Shown one piece after another: positions 1 through 11,322 of a stretch of 64,000 nucleotides of DNA; position 1 is the stretch's first letter; the number at the start of each line of letters is the position of its first letter. The stretch covers positions 369,893,220 to 369,957,219 of the forward strand of contig CM077671.1 in assembly GCA_039707655.1 (NCBI GenBank), in the 5' to 3' direction. Under the pieces are notes generated by a model, which ran no database searches, was not told the DNA's origin, and worked only from the letters and a program-made list of their open reading frames with translations. The position numbers and the translations under genes were made by a program. Source of the DNA: Elymus sibiricus (lineage: Eukaryota; Streptophyta; Magnoliopsida; Poales; Poaceae).

Positions 1-299
1 ACTTTTGTGGAAGAGCTTGTGGGTGTTTTTGGTGACTATCACTTGTGCACGTATGAGCATTTTCTTCACCAACAGTACCTTACCCCCTTTTAATAGTATT
101 GGCTTTCCTATGGACTCAAAGTGATTTCTCACAAAGTAAAATGTAGAGTCCTCTTGCTTGAAGCTTTGCCAATCTATTTCCTTGCATCTTGGGGTTATCC
201 ACAATCCTTTTGCCATCCCTATCATTGAACTTTTCCTGAAATATGCTTAGTGGAAACATTAGTTCAATGACATATATGTTGTTATTAATTACCAAAACC
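1..299. other. Unassigned left-edge segment
   Basis: This stretch lies upstream of the gypsy coding tail and does not read as gypsy pol. On the minus strand a short open stretch (304-116) contains KFNDRDGKRIVDNPK and runs to a stop; a second minus frame from about 120 to 1 stays open. I do not recognise the family. It could be another element that cut the 5' part of the gypsy pol, or decayed sequence. Nothing else is supported here. Confidence 0.3.
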
Positions 300-1678
300 A
301 CCAAGGGAGCAAATGTGCTTTCAGATGAACATGGAACTCTATGGTTTGAGGACCGTATCTATGTGCCCAATGACCCAGAGCTCAGGAAGTTGATACTTCA
401 AGAAGCCCACGATTCACCGTACTCGATACACTCAGGCAACACCAAAATGTATCTGGACTTGAAGGAAAGTTTCTGGTGGACAGGTATGAAGAAGGATATT
501 GCCGAGCATGTTGCAGTATGCGATGTTTGTCAGCGAGTAAAGGCAGAACATCAGAAGCCAGTTGGATTACTTCAACCTTTGCCGATACCCGAGTGGAAAT
601 GGGAATTGGTATGGATTTCATCACAGGATTACCCAGGACCCGTTCAGGTTATGATTCCATCTAGGTAGTGGTTGATCGCTTGACCAAGGTAGCTCAGTTC
701 ATTCCCGTGAAGACCACCTATACTAGTGCTAAGTTAGCCAAGATATATGACCATGATCGTATGTCTGCATGGAGTTTTGAGGAGTATCGTGTCAGATAGA
801 GGAACACAATTTACCTCAAAGTTTTGGCATCAGTTACATGAAACTTTGGGTACGAGGCTGGAGTTCAGTACAGCTTTTCATCCGCAGACAGATGGACATA
901 CCGAGAGGGTCAACCAGATTTTGGAGGACATGTTGAGAGCTTGTGCGCTAGACTATGGATCTAGTTGGGACGATAACCTACCTTATGCAGAGTTCTCATA
1001 CAACAACAGTCATCAGACCAGTCTGAAGATGGCCCTTTCGAAGCTTTATATGGAAGGAGGTGCAGAACACCATTGATGTGGGATGGTGTTGGAGACCGAA
1101 AACTTTTTCGTCCCGATCTTATCCGAGATTCTGAAGAGAAGGTCAAGCTGATTCGTGACCGACTCAAGATAGCCCAGTCCAGGCAGAAGAGCTATGCTGG
1201 TAGCAAACGCAAGGAAGTAACATATGAAGTGGGAGATCGAGCATATCTCCGTGTGTCCCCACTTTGAGGAATCAAGAGGTTTGGTGTTAAAGGAAAGTTA
1301 GCACCCAGATTCATAGGCCCCTGCAAAATTCTTGAACGTAGAGGCGAAGTTGCTTATAAGCTGGAATTGCCGGAAGGATTGTCCGGAGTTCACGATGTCT
1401 TCCATGTTTCCCAGTTGAAGAAATGCCATGCTGAGATGGCTTATATTCCTTTGAGAGACACAGTGCCCCTAGAGGCTATACAGCTTGACAGTGATCTGAC
1501 GTATGAGGATAAGCCTGTCAGGATCCTCGAGACTGCCAACAGAGTTACCCGCAACAATATCATCAAGTTCTGCAAGGTTCTGTGGAGTCACCAGACCAAG
1601 GAAGAAGCCACATGGGAACGAGAAGAAGATCTTCGTCGAGACCATCCGCACCTATTTTCTAGCCAACCCGAATCTTGA
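300..1678 (+). pseudogene. Ty3/gypsy pol 3' part: integrase plus chromodomain (Tekay-like)
   Basis: This is the C-terminal part of a gypsy polyprotein, whose integrase inserts element cDNA into the host genome. The order seen is: HHCC zinc-binding domain (EAHDSPYSIHSG, then CDVCQR, 400-540); integrase core with first Asp in MDFITGLP (about 610-640), second Asp in VSDRGTQF (about 790) and Glu in TDGHTERVNQ (about 890-920); GPF-like FIGPCKIL (about 1315); and a C-terminal chromodomain (about 1490-1660, with CKVLWSHQTKEEATWE). The reading frame changes near 600-670, 1060 and 1267, so no continuous protein is made. The chromodomain and the LTR following 29 bp after the stop are typical of the Tekay/Del group. 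Protease, RT and RNase H are absent from the window. The 5' part is either cut off at about 300 or replaced by the unassigned segment. Confidence 0.88.
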
Positions 1679-1707
1679 GGGCGAGATTCATCTTAAGATG
1701 GGTAGTT

Positions 1708-4700
1708 TGTAACATCCCAAAATTCCATTTTGGAATGTTATAAATATAGCTATGCATCATCATCATATTGTTTGCATATGAATTGAGAGTGAAATGAAAA
1801 TTTGAAGTTTCTTATTTGAATTGTTGAAAGCCACTTCTTTCCTTTGCATTTTTGCTTTTCAAGAATTTGCAAACCTCTGGAAAAAAAATGAAATATGAGA
1901 GGAGAAACATGACTCTCCAAAACCATAGGTATTTTTGTGAAGTATTTGAACCAAAAAGACCAGGGGTTTATTTGAAAATTAATTTCAAAAGAAATAAAAC
2001 CAATTCAGGCATTTTCTGAAAAATATTTTAAAACTATTTATTTTGGCCGTGGAAAAATGTTCATCTTATTGCACTTATTTTTCTGACAATTTTGGTATAA
2101 AATACTTCTATATTTTGACTTTATATTTATTTTTCCTTTTCAAGTTTTCTTTCCTGTTTTTAATAAAAAGGAAAATTTCATCTTATTAGGAAAACCCCCG
2201 TAGCCCAGTTAGGAAGGAATCGGCCCAGATCCCTTTTATTTAAAACCCGAATCGGCCACCGATCCTTCGCCGCTCCTTTCTCCCTCGCTGACACTGGGCC
2301 CCACCGTCCACTCTTTCCTTCGCGTCGCCCTTCTCCTTCCTTCCCTCCCCCCCTTCCTTCTCTCGCCGGATCCAATCGGATCCGAGCTGATCTCCCGATC
2401 CCCTTCCCCTCCCTCGCTCCTGAAGCCCCATATAAATAGAGGAGCTCCCGCACTCCGTTTCCCCCCAAAACCCTCGAAGCCCGTCGCCAGAACGCCCCCA
2501 CCACATCTCACCGGAGCTCCGATCACCACCGAAGCCTCTGGAGCTCGAGGAGCTCATCCTCATCACCCCCGCACCCAGCCGAGGCCGCCAACGGACGCCC
2601 GAGGTCCACCGCCGTCGCCTGGTAGCCTTCCCCGACCTCCTCGACCACCGGAGCCACCTCCCCATCACCTCGGCCACCGTCGGAACATCGCCGGACCACC
2701 GCGATGAGCTCAGCATCCCTCTCCTCCGTCCGATCTGCATCAAAGGCTAGGTTTAGAAGCCCCGTACCGTTTCGGTTTAATAAAAAGAACCGGCAGTTTT
2801 TTCTGTTATTATTAACCGAAGCGTTTTTCTTTAAACCGTGGTCGTTCGCTCGTTAGCAACCGCGCGTGCACGCCTCTGTCCACTCCCAGAGTGCCACGTG
2901 GCCTCACCGTTCGTTAGTTTAGGTTTTCTTTTCTGTTTTTTTAGATTTTAAAACAGAATTGAATCTGTTTTTGTTTTAGCTATAACTTTTATGTTTTTAA
3001 CTGTTTTTAAATGATTCTTTTGCAACATGTCACACATATTATGTAGTTTCTGCTAGTAACTTTAGTTTTCAAATTTTGATATTTTAAATTTAATTTCATT
3101 TGAATTTGCTCAAATCACTAAAATATGAATATCTTGAGTTTAAAAATATATTTTTGAATGAAACTTTTTGCCACTGATTTGTATTAGTTAGTTTTATCAC
3201 CCTGCTCAGTTTGAGAATTTTTAGGATAATTTAGATTAGGGTCTTTAGCAAAACAGATTCTGTTTAGTTTCTTTTAGGGTTATTTTTCTTTCCTTTTGTT
3301 TCAACTTGTTTTTTATTTTATTTTCCTATAACTTTCTGTTATATTCTGGTTAGTTTCTGTTGCTTAACATTAGTGATATATTTGTTTGCTCTTAATAAAA
3401 ATATATTTTTTGTTTTGTTCTTTATAGGAAAACCTTGTTTTCATTATATGTAGTGGTGTATGATAGGTTTCATAGTAGTTCTTTTTGCTTAAAGTTTTTA
3501 GTGAAAAATACTTTCTGTTATGTTGATAAAAAATTACTTTTCTTTTCTATTATTTATTTATTAGTTGCTGAAAACAAATTCTTATCTTGTTTTGGTTTTA
3601 GTAAAAGCTTTGCCACAAATTTTGGTAGACATGTTATTTGCTTTTGTTTTCTTTTCTTTGTTTGTGCTATTGTTTGTTTTAGTATTATTAGTTTACCTTG
3701 TTGTTATCATAAGTTGTGTTATGGTTATGCTTATTGTGTGCATTGTTTGATTCGTTAGATCATCCGGAGTGCGAGGCTTTTTATCTAGAGTCACTCGAGT
3801 ATGAGGATCGTCAGCAAGGCAAGTTCACATTGATCATGTTATTACCTATGCTTTCAATTTGCATTAGTTCAACCCTTCCACCCATTGCATGCAAAGTAGG
3901 TACTTGGAAACTTGGTTACTTGAGTAGTATCATGTGGTAGGAACCCCAATACCCTTATTACTTTGGACCGGGACGATATTTTTATTTTGCTATGCTTTTA
4001 GTAGACGGGGTTGGTTGTGTGATTCATGAGAGTTGTGAGATAAATTATTTCAAGACCTACATGATGATCAAGACTTCAAGACTTCAAGTTTTCAACATAC
4101 CTCTGGGTGGATTGGACATGCATCTGGCAGCCTGATATCTATCATGGTTATGCCCGGGAATCCTGGTATTTACCTGTGATCATCCCGATGGAATGCCACC
4201 CAGGCTCAAAGAGATGGATGGATACTTCAAGGCTGGAAAGCTTATGTGTGCAACCGCAAGTCAATATGGGCTCTGGCTTGGTTGACCCTAGTCGTGACTC
4301 TGGTAGGTCAGTTGCTACGAGATGTAGATGAACGGTAGGATTGGATGGGCACTGACTTTCTATCGGAGGATCGCTTTGGAAGACCATGATTCGATCGTCC
4401 CGTTCTCAAATACCAAGTAGTGCGAGGACACAACGGGAGGGATCTATTCTTGCGGGTAAACTGTACAAACCTCTGCAGAGTGTCAAACTAATCGATTAGC
4501 CGTGTCCCCGGTTATGGACAACATGAGCACCGGAGATGATACTATCTGCCAGTCTCAACACAAATAATAATAATGATGTGGGTATTATTGATAACTTGGG
4601 TATGAGAAATGGTTGGCGGAACCTTCTCATTTAACAACCAACATTGTAGTAAAAAAATCGCTTTGCCCCTCTCTTGTTGTAGGAAAAATTTGCTTTACGC

Positions 4701-5131
4701 AAAACTTAAACTTACAGCCCCACCTGCCAGATATGCATATAGAATAGATTATTATTTTCACCCACTCTTTTGTGACTTGCCGGCATATTCAATATGCTGA
4801 CCTATACGGCTGCAACGTATCATGTTGCAGAGTATTATTCCGACCAGGAGTGAGGATACGCTCTACGCTTGGTGAGATGCCCTTGGAGTCAGATGGACTC
4901 AACTACCTTCGAAGCTTCCGCAAGATTTTGATTAGTTTATCTCATGAGTTGGCCTTCAGCCACTTTATTGTAATCTTTATTGTAATAAAGTACTTGATAT
5001 GAGATTTCGATTAATAAAGTTGTGTGATTTTCCCATTGATATATACATTGATGTACATCATGTGTACCAGCATGATCTTGGGATGGTACGGAAACACCGG
5101 AGATTCGACCATTTCAGGTCGGGTCGCTACA
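1708..5131 (+). repeat. 3' LTR of the Tekay-like gypsy element
   Basis: The LTR starts TGTAACATCCC just after a purine-rich tract and ends GGGTCGCTACA, giving 3424 bp, a very long LTR typical of this gypsy group. It holds a pyrimidine-rich, GC-rich zone (2260-2720) around a TATA box and an AT-rich stretch (2930-3760). Open frames inside it, including minus-strand ones at 2178-2743, come from base composition and match no known protein. The next base begins a CACTA tandem repeat, so the element inserted into a CACTA. The 5' LTR is outside the window, so the target duplication cannot be tested. Confidence 0.82.
2431..2438 (+). promoter_or_regulatory. TATA box of the gypsy LTR promoter
   Basis: TATAAATA sits in the middle of the LTR, followed by GAGGAGCTCC and a C-rich leader, the usual U3/R layout. 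Transcription would start roughly 30 bp downstream. Inferred from motif and position only. Confidence 0.55.
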
Positions 5132-5780
5132 GTTCAATATGCACCATTCAAAGCCACATCATCAATTTTCAACCCTTTTCTGACTTCATTTGCTACTTTT
5201 CATGCATTTCATGATTTATTTTGAGCTAAATGACCCTGGATTTGAAAAGCACTGCAAATGAACTCTGAAAAGGTTGAAACTTGGCATGGTATCATAATTT
5301 CACCCACATAGCATGTGCTAAAACGTTTAGAGGGTTACGGAAAAAACTGGATGCACTTCGTATACAAACTGGACAATCTCTTTCGAAGTACCAGGGTTTC
5401 GGGCAAAAATTCATCTATTACAAAGGGATTTCATTTTTTAACATATTTCAACTCCAGACTTTTTGTGCGTTCAATATGCACCATTCAAAGCCACATCATC
5501 AATTTTAAACCCTTTTCTGACTTCATTTGCTATTTTTCATGCATTTCATGATTTATTTTGAGCTAAATGGCCCTGAATCTGAAAAGCACTGGAAATGAAC
5601 TCTAAAAAGGTTGAAACTTGGCATGGTATCATAATTTCACTCACATAGCATGTGCTAAAAAGTTTAGAGGGTCACGACAAAAACTGGATGCACTTCGTGT
5701 ACAAATTGGACAATCTCTTTCGAAGTATCAGTGTTTCGGACGAAAACTCATCTATTAAAAAGGGATTTCATTTTTTGACA
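5132..5780. repeat. 337-bp tandem repeat, two units, inside CACTA remnant 1
   Basis: The string TTCAATATGCACCATTCAAA begins near 5133 and again near 5470. The following 300 bp match closely, including the TTTGAGCTAAATG, TTGGCATGGTATC and TGGATGCACTTCGT blocks. The period is about 337 bp. The first unit is cut at its left by the gypsy LTR, so more units may have existed. Internal tandem arrays of this kind are common in Triticeae CACTA elements. Confidence 0.85.
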
Positions 5781-5791
5781 TGTAATTGTAG

Positions 5792-7704
5792 TTACTTGCA
5801 CAGTCGTACCATCTGATATGTTGTCTTCACTAGAGAGGAAGTCTCTGCTTTGGTAAGAGCGTAGCTAGCAGGACCTTGATACTGCTTTGGATGCATGCTG
5901 TCTTTTTCGTTCATACGTTGCTGGTCCTCACGTGCCTCCGGTGTATCTTGTGTCTTCCCATACATGCCCAAGAAGCCTAGCAGGTTCACGCAAACATTCT
6001 TAGTCACGTGCATCACGTCGATTGCAGAGCGGACGCCTAGGTCTTTCCAATAGGGTAGGTCCCAAAATATAGATTTCTTCTTCCACATGGCTGCGTGTCC
6101 CTCAACGTCATTCAGAATAGATTTTCCGCTAGGACCCTTTCCAAAGATTACTTGTAAATCCTTGACCATATCAACTATATCATCACCAGTATGGAGGACG
6201 GGATTCTTTTGGTGATCTGCCTCACCTTTGAAATGCTTGCCTTTCTTTCTTAAGGCATGCTTGGTCAGAAGAAATCGACGATGTCCCATGTATACATTCT
6301 TCTTGCATTTGTCCAAATATATACTTTGGGTATCATCTAAACAGTGCGTGCATGCGTTGTATCCCTTGTTTGTCTGTCCTGAATGGTTACTAAGAGCAGG
6401 CCAATCATTGATGGTTACAAACAGCAATGTTCGTAGGTCAAATACCTGCTGTTTGTGCTCATCCCACACACGTACACCCTTTTTATCCCACAGCTATAAA
6501 AGTTCTTCAACTAATGGCCTTAGGTACACATCAATGTCATTGCCGGGTTGCTTAGGGCCTTGGATGAGCACTGGCATCATAATGAACTTCCGCTTCATGC
6601 ACAACCAAGGAGGAAGGTTATAGATACATAGAGTCATGGGCCAGGTGCTATGATTGCTGTTCTGCTCCCCAAAAGGATTAATGCCATCTGCAATTAAACC
6701 AAACCATAGGTTCCTTGCGTCATCTGCAAAGTCCCGCCACTTTCTCTTGATTTTTCTCCACTGCGACCCGTCAGCGGGTACTCTCAACTTCCCGTCTTTC
6801 TTACGGTCTTCTGCGTGCCATCGCAACAACTTGGCATGCTTTCTGTTTCTGAACAAACGTTTCAACCGTGGTATTATAGGAGCATACCACATCACCTTGG
6901 CAGGAACCCTCTTCCTGGGGTGCTCGCCCTCAACATCACTAGGGTCATCTCGTCTGATCTTATACCGCAATTAACCGCATACCGGGCATGCGTTCAAATT
7001 CTCGTACTCACCGCGGTAGAGGATGCAGTCATTAGGGCATGCATGTATCTTATGCACTTCTAATCCTAGAGGGCGGAGAACCTTCTTTGCTTCGTACGTA
7101 CTGTCAGGCAATTCGTTATCCTTTGGAAGCTTATTCTTCATTATTTTCAGTAACTTTTCAAATCCCTTGTCAGATAAACCATTCTCTGCCTTCCATTGCA
7201 GTAATTCCAGTGTAGTACCGAGCTTTTTGTTGGCATCTTCGCAATTTGGATACAACACTTTTTTGTTATCCTCTAACATGTGATCGAACTTCAACTTCTC
7301 CCTTTCACTTTCGCATTCTCTCTGTGCATCAACAATGACCCGGCGAAGATCATCATCGGGCACATCTGGTGCCTCTTGATCTTCAGTATACCCCGTTGAA
7401 GTATCACCGTATTCAGGGAACATAGGACGATAGTTGTCATCATCCACTTCTTCTTCATTGTCTTCCATCATAACCCCTCTTTCTCCGTGCTTGGTCCAAA
7501 CATTATAGTGTGGCATGAAACCCTTCTCAAGCAGGTGCAAGTGAAGGGTTTCGGGGAAGAGTAATCCTTTGTATTCCCACAGACAGTACATGGACAATAC
7601 ATAAAACCATTCTGCTTGTTTGCCTCAGCCACTTCGAGAAAATTATGCAGGCCCTCAATGTAGTCGGAGGTGCGTCGGTCACCGTACATCCATTGTCGGT
7701 TCAT
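5792..7704 (-). pseudogene. CACTA transposase (tnp2/TNPD type), disrupted
   Basis: This would encode the transposase that cuts CACTA ends. The N-terminus (Met at 7704, MNRQWMYGDRRTSD, then CPCTVC) matches the transposase-associated zinc-binding region. Downstream come an acidic linker, CPNDCILYRG and CPVCG, and the tnp2 core (LLFVTINDWPALSNHSGQ, GYNACTHCL, KNVYMGHRRFL, RSAIDVMHVTKNVCVN). Breaks seen: a one-base frameshift near 7560 (from ..NTKDYSS to ..ETLHLHLLEKGF), a nonsense codon directly after CPVCG (about 6971) and another before LWDKKGV (about 6494). The reading ends at 5792 soon after ASYALTK, where family members carry several hundred more residues. It is clearly a pseudogene. Confidence 0.9.
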
Positions 7705-8012
7705 CTGCGTGAATATATAAGTAAGTATATCAAAAACCATTACAGAACATCATGAATAGAGAAGTGACCAAATTAATACAAGATCATCATCGCATTAAAA
7801 CCATAGTACAATAGTGATAAAAAAACCAAACCACGATGGTGCAGGCGACGAGATCGGCGCGGGCGATCGGCGGCGGTGAGGACGGGGACGGGGACGGGAC
7901 GGCACCCTACACATGTGCAGACTCTAAGAAGTTAATTTGAGCTCAAATTGTGCATCTAAATCAAATGAACTCCTACATACACTCCTCCACTAAAACCCAC
8001 AAACCACTCTAC

Positions 8013-8478
8013 CAATGTTGAGGATATCGCTTATCGTTAGCGTCTCGGTCAGTTGGGGATGAGAGATTAATCGGAAATCGGCCGATTAATCGATTTTATC
8101 GGTCGACTATTAATCGGCCATTTTTTGTAAATCCCAGGTTCCCAACACTGAAATATGTTATATTCAACACCAAAAAAAATTGGATAGAAGTGTTACCTTG
8201 ATTTCTAGCCTTTGGATCCTCGTATAATGACAAACAAAATGGGACAATAGTACATATTGCATAACAAGGTTCACAAAAATACAAATAAACACAATTTTAT
8301 AAACATAGTGCTAGGAATAGGCCCGATTTATCGGTAGATTCCCGATAAATCGCTTGTCAGAGCGATAAATCGGCCCAAAAGATAAACGGTGAAGATAAGG
8401 CATAATCTTATCGGTCACCCCACGAGTAGCGATAAATCGGACGATAAATCGCTGAATCGGACGATTTTTTGAACAGTG
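8013..8478. mobile_element. hAT-like non-autonomous element with 8-bp target duplication
   Basis: A 466-bp insert is flanked by a perfect 8-bp direct repeat CACTCTAC (8005-8012 and 8479-8486), the hAT target-duplication length. The ends are related inverted repeats: CAATGTTGAGGATATCG on the left and CACTGTTCAAAAAATCG on the minus strand at the right, about 11 of 17 matching. Near both ends CGATAAATCGG / CGATTAATCGG motifs recur, which look like subterminal binding sites. There is no coding capacity. It lies inside CACTA remnant 1. Confidence 0.8.
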
Positions 8479-8775
8479 CACTCTACTTCTAGAGCATTTG
8501 AAATGAGCTAAACTAGCAGTGAGAGATGAAAGGATGAAGTTGCTAACCTTTTAGAACACTTGTGTGGTTGGTGCACTGCCAAACCTAGACAAATCTTGAG
8601 GAAAATGTAGCTTGGAGGTCGAGCTTGGAGAGGAGAAAGCTTAAGTGTGGCTCGGGCATTTCATCAAACACCTCATGTGCATAGGAGGTGAGAACAGAGT
8701 ACCACACACCTCCCACACCCTTCCACGGCCAAAAAACAGAGGAGATGGGAGGTCGCAGATATATATAGGCAAAAC

Positions 8776-9031
8776 ATTAGTCCCGGTTTGTATCTAAAAC
8801 CGGGACTAAAGGCCTACCCTTTAGTCCCGGTTCCAGACACAAACCGGGACTAAAGGGCAGCAACCCCTTTAGTCCCGGTTGGTGGCTGGAACCGGGACTA
8901 AAGGTCCCAGCCGAACCGAGACTGATGTCTGTCTCGAACTGGGACTGATGCTACCAGTAGTCCCGGATCGTAACACGACCGGTACTAATGTTCTGATCTA
9001 GCCAAGACCAAAGCCCCGTTTTCTACTAGTG
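8776..9031 (-). repeat. CACTA remnant 1 terminus: subterminal AGTCCCGGTT repeats and TIR
   Basis: AGTCCCGGTT and its complement AACCGGGACT recur several times in both orientations between 8780 and 8980 and can fold into hairpins. The terminal repeat occupies about 9006-9031. CACTA subterminal repeats are the usual binding sites for the TNPA-like protein; that role is inferred from the family. Confidence 0.85.
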
Positions 9032-9063
9032 TCTATCAACCTTTGCTTGTTGGTAGTTTGGTA

Positions 9064-9130
9064 CTCCCTCCGTCCCAAAATAGGTGTCGATAGTACTAAA
9101 GGAGCGACACTTATTTTGGGACTGAGGGAG
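9064..9130. mobile_element. Stowaway MITE (Tc1/mariner type)
   Basis: A 67-bp element starts CTCCCTCCGTCCCAAAATA and ends with the near-perfect complement TATTTTGGGACTGAGGGAG. It is flanked by TA dinucleotides (9062-9063 and 9131-9132), the mariner target duplication. The length is typical of the shortest Stowaway families in Triticeae. Confidence 0.93.
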
Positions 9131-9132
9131 TA

Positions 9133-10460
9133 CTAGTTAGTACTTTTTAGTCATATTATTCATTAAGAAGCTAAGGCCGGCCACTATCTCATGTTTTTTG
9201 CACATATTTTAAAATAGGACCACAATAATGGGTCGATGTTCTCTCTGGGAGGTTACCCAAGTGAAATATCGTTCCCCTAGATAGGTGGGAATGAACAAAC
9301 GTTTTTGGTTGCTAAAAAATCACTCCCAGCAAACGCTTTAGAATTGCCATGCGACAGCCGATAAATTGCCATGCAAATACAGAAAGATTTATCATGTTAC
9401 AAAGTAAAATGCCATGTTTCACCAGAGTAATTACCAAGCGTTTTGGGGTTTTTTCATGATTGCAACACGGAGAATTGCCAGCCGATAAAAGAAAATGGTG
9501 AAAAAAGCCATGTTGATCGAAGGGAATTGCCATGCTACATCAACAACCAAGGTGACAATTGTAGTGCTCTAATATCAAAAATTGTCATCACCGAATGTGT
9601 TCACTTAGGTTGCGATAATCTCATAGTTCGCTCAGACGGTGCATTCGTAGAGAACGCTTTAGGATTCATGCGTGAGATCTGACGTGCGTGATAGCGTGCC
9701 CTCAGAATCCTTAAAAATATAACATCAGATTTCTAACATTTGCATTAAAATATTGGTTGCAGTATTTTTTTGCTAAATACATATTTGACGGCACAAAAAA
9801 CCACACACCGAACCGGTGAACCAGCAGTCCGATCGATAAAAGCCTGAATCGACAATCTCATCAGTTTGATCACTTGTCCGGATTTTTAAATCCATGTCCA
9901 CCTAGTTGTGTAAATATCCAACGGTAACAATGAGTGTGAAACTAGGCAGAAACAAGTTATATAATATACCATAGATCAGGACAATAATGATGATAGGAAA
10001 ATCTGTAGTGCGTGCATACGGTGCGTGTGAGGACCTCCAGCGCGGCGTGCCCATAGTGGTCTAATCTGGTGACGCGCTGAACAGAGCCGATTGGACGCGC
10101 TACACGCTGGATCGACCCAATAGGTCACGATATGTTACCCCTGACGTATTCACACGCAACGCGTACATTTTCGCTGCATTATATCTCGATGGTAATTACA
10201 TGTGTCAAATCTTGGTCAGGTCAAATAAATTCCAGGCTATACGAACATTTATGCAAATCCACCTAAGGAAATAATTGAAACGTATCCAAAAACCAAAGGG
10301 AGAAATACAAAAATAAAACCCAAGTCTTTCTCTCAAAAGCCAGAAGAAAAGGACAAGGAAAATTAACTAGCAACCAAAGAAAGAGTACACCAGAGAGAGG
10401 AGGCAAAATTAGCCAACGCGCGCGTCCATGGCAACCTAGCCATACCAATCGTCCAAGAAA
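9133..10460. other. Intergenic DNA with AATTGCCATG-type repeats; 5' flank of the broken gene
   Basis: Between 9340 and 9540 AATTGCCA recurs about four times, a word common in Triticeae DNA-transposon debris. A 10-bp direct repeat AACGCTTTAG brackets it (about 9333 and 9655), but the ends do not form clear inverted repeats, so I make no element call. From about 9720 to 10460 nothing is recognisable. The last 120 bp are purine-rich and look like a leader for the gene starting at 10461. Confidence 0.4.
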
Positions 10461-10560
10461 ATGCTACAGCCCGAGGCACAGCAGGCGAAGGGGAAGATGG
10501 AGCGGAAGAACAAGACGAAGAAGGCCGGCGCGGCAGCGCCAGCGGGGGCGGAGGCCTTCA

Positions 10561-11020
10561 GGAATGCAGAATTTTAGAGCACCTGCACTCGGGCCCTGCT
10601 ATCCTGGCTCTCGAGTGTCGCTTTAATATCTATGCGACACAACTAACTTTTTACATGAAATTTTCTTTTTATTCCTCTTAATAGAATATGTCTTGAAGTT
10701 CAAACCTTTGCAACGTGGCAAAACTTTCTAACTAGAATCTAGGATAAATCTTTCAGAATTTTTGGTCCAACATAAATACTAAAATAAGATTTTGTAATCA
10801 AACAAAACTTATTTTGTATATTTATGTTGGCCCAAAAAATCTAAAAGTTTTATCCTAGATTCTAGTTAGAAAGTTTTGTTGTTCTGCAAAAGTTTGTACT
10901 TCAAGACATGCTCTATATGAGAGAAACAAGAAAAGAAAATGTACTTGCACTAATCACGATGTTGGGAATTGATGGCTAGATAAAAAGGACCCGGATGCAG
11001 GTGCTCTAAAACATGTTTTT
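10561..11020. mobile_element. Foldback MULE-type MITE in the small gene
   Basis: A 460-bp insert lies between two perfect copies of GGAGGCCTTCA (10550-10560 and 11021-11031), an 11-bp duplication in the Mutator range. Both sides share TTTTAGAGCACCTGCA as an inverted repeat. Complementarity continues almost to the centre (ACTTTCTAACTAGAATCTAG pairs with its complement), so the whole element is one long hairpin. There is no coding capacity. The outermost 11-12 bp of the two ends match poorly, so the TSD-defined borders are more reliable than a TIR-defined border. Confidence 0.78.
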
Positions 11021-11322
11021 GGAGGCCTTCACGGCGCTCGAGCTTGACGTTGCCGAGCAGCTCATCCGCCTCAAGGAGAGCAGCGCATCCTCAGGCGGGT
11101 CCTTCTACTGCCTGCGTTTCGTGGACGCCCCACCGGCGCCGCCGGCAAAGGGCGCCACAATTCTTGGCGGTTGCGTGGACTTGGAGGAAGATGAGGAGGA
11201 CGAGGTGGTCGGGAGGCAGCGGAGGTTGAAACAGTACCGTCTGATCAGCGAGATCTATGCCGCGACCGCGACAGAGCAAATTGGAGGGTCCCGCAGCAGC
11301 AGGCGGAAGAACAGGAAGAAGG

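Larger units (their letters stand above)
5132..9031 (-). mobile_element. CACTA (En/Spm) transposon remnant 1, one end present
   Basis: The right end is the terminal repeat CACTAGTAGAAAACGGGG read on the minus strand (ending 9031). Inward lie AGTCCCGGTT-type subterminal repeats, then a minus-strand tnp2-type transposase, then 337-bp tandem repeats cut by the gypsy LTR. The other terminus is outside the window. The transposase is broken by two nonsense codons and a frameshift and lacks its C-terminal part, so the copy is dead. Confidence 0.85.

Noticed and set aside
2178..2743. Overlapping minus-strand open frames in the gypsy LTR
   Set aside because: They lie in a C-rich LTR leader, three frames are open at once, and the products are Arg/Gly-rich with no domain. 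Composition explains them.
9333..9665. MULE defined by the AACGCTTTAG direct repeat
   Set aside because: A 10-bp direct repeat exists but the ends do not form inverted repeats, so chance or a different border is equally likely.
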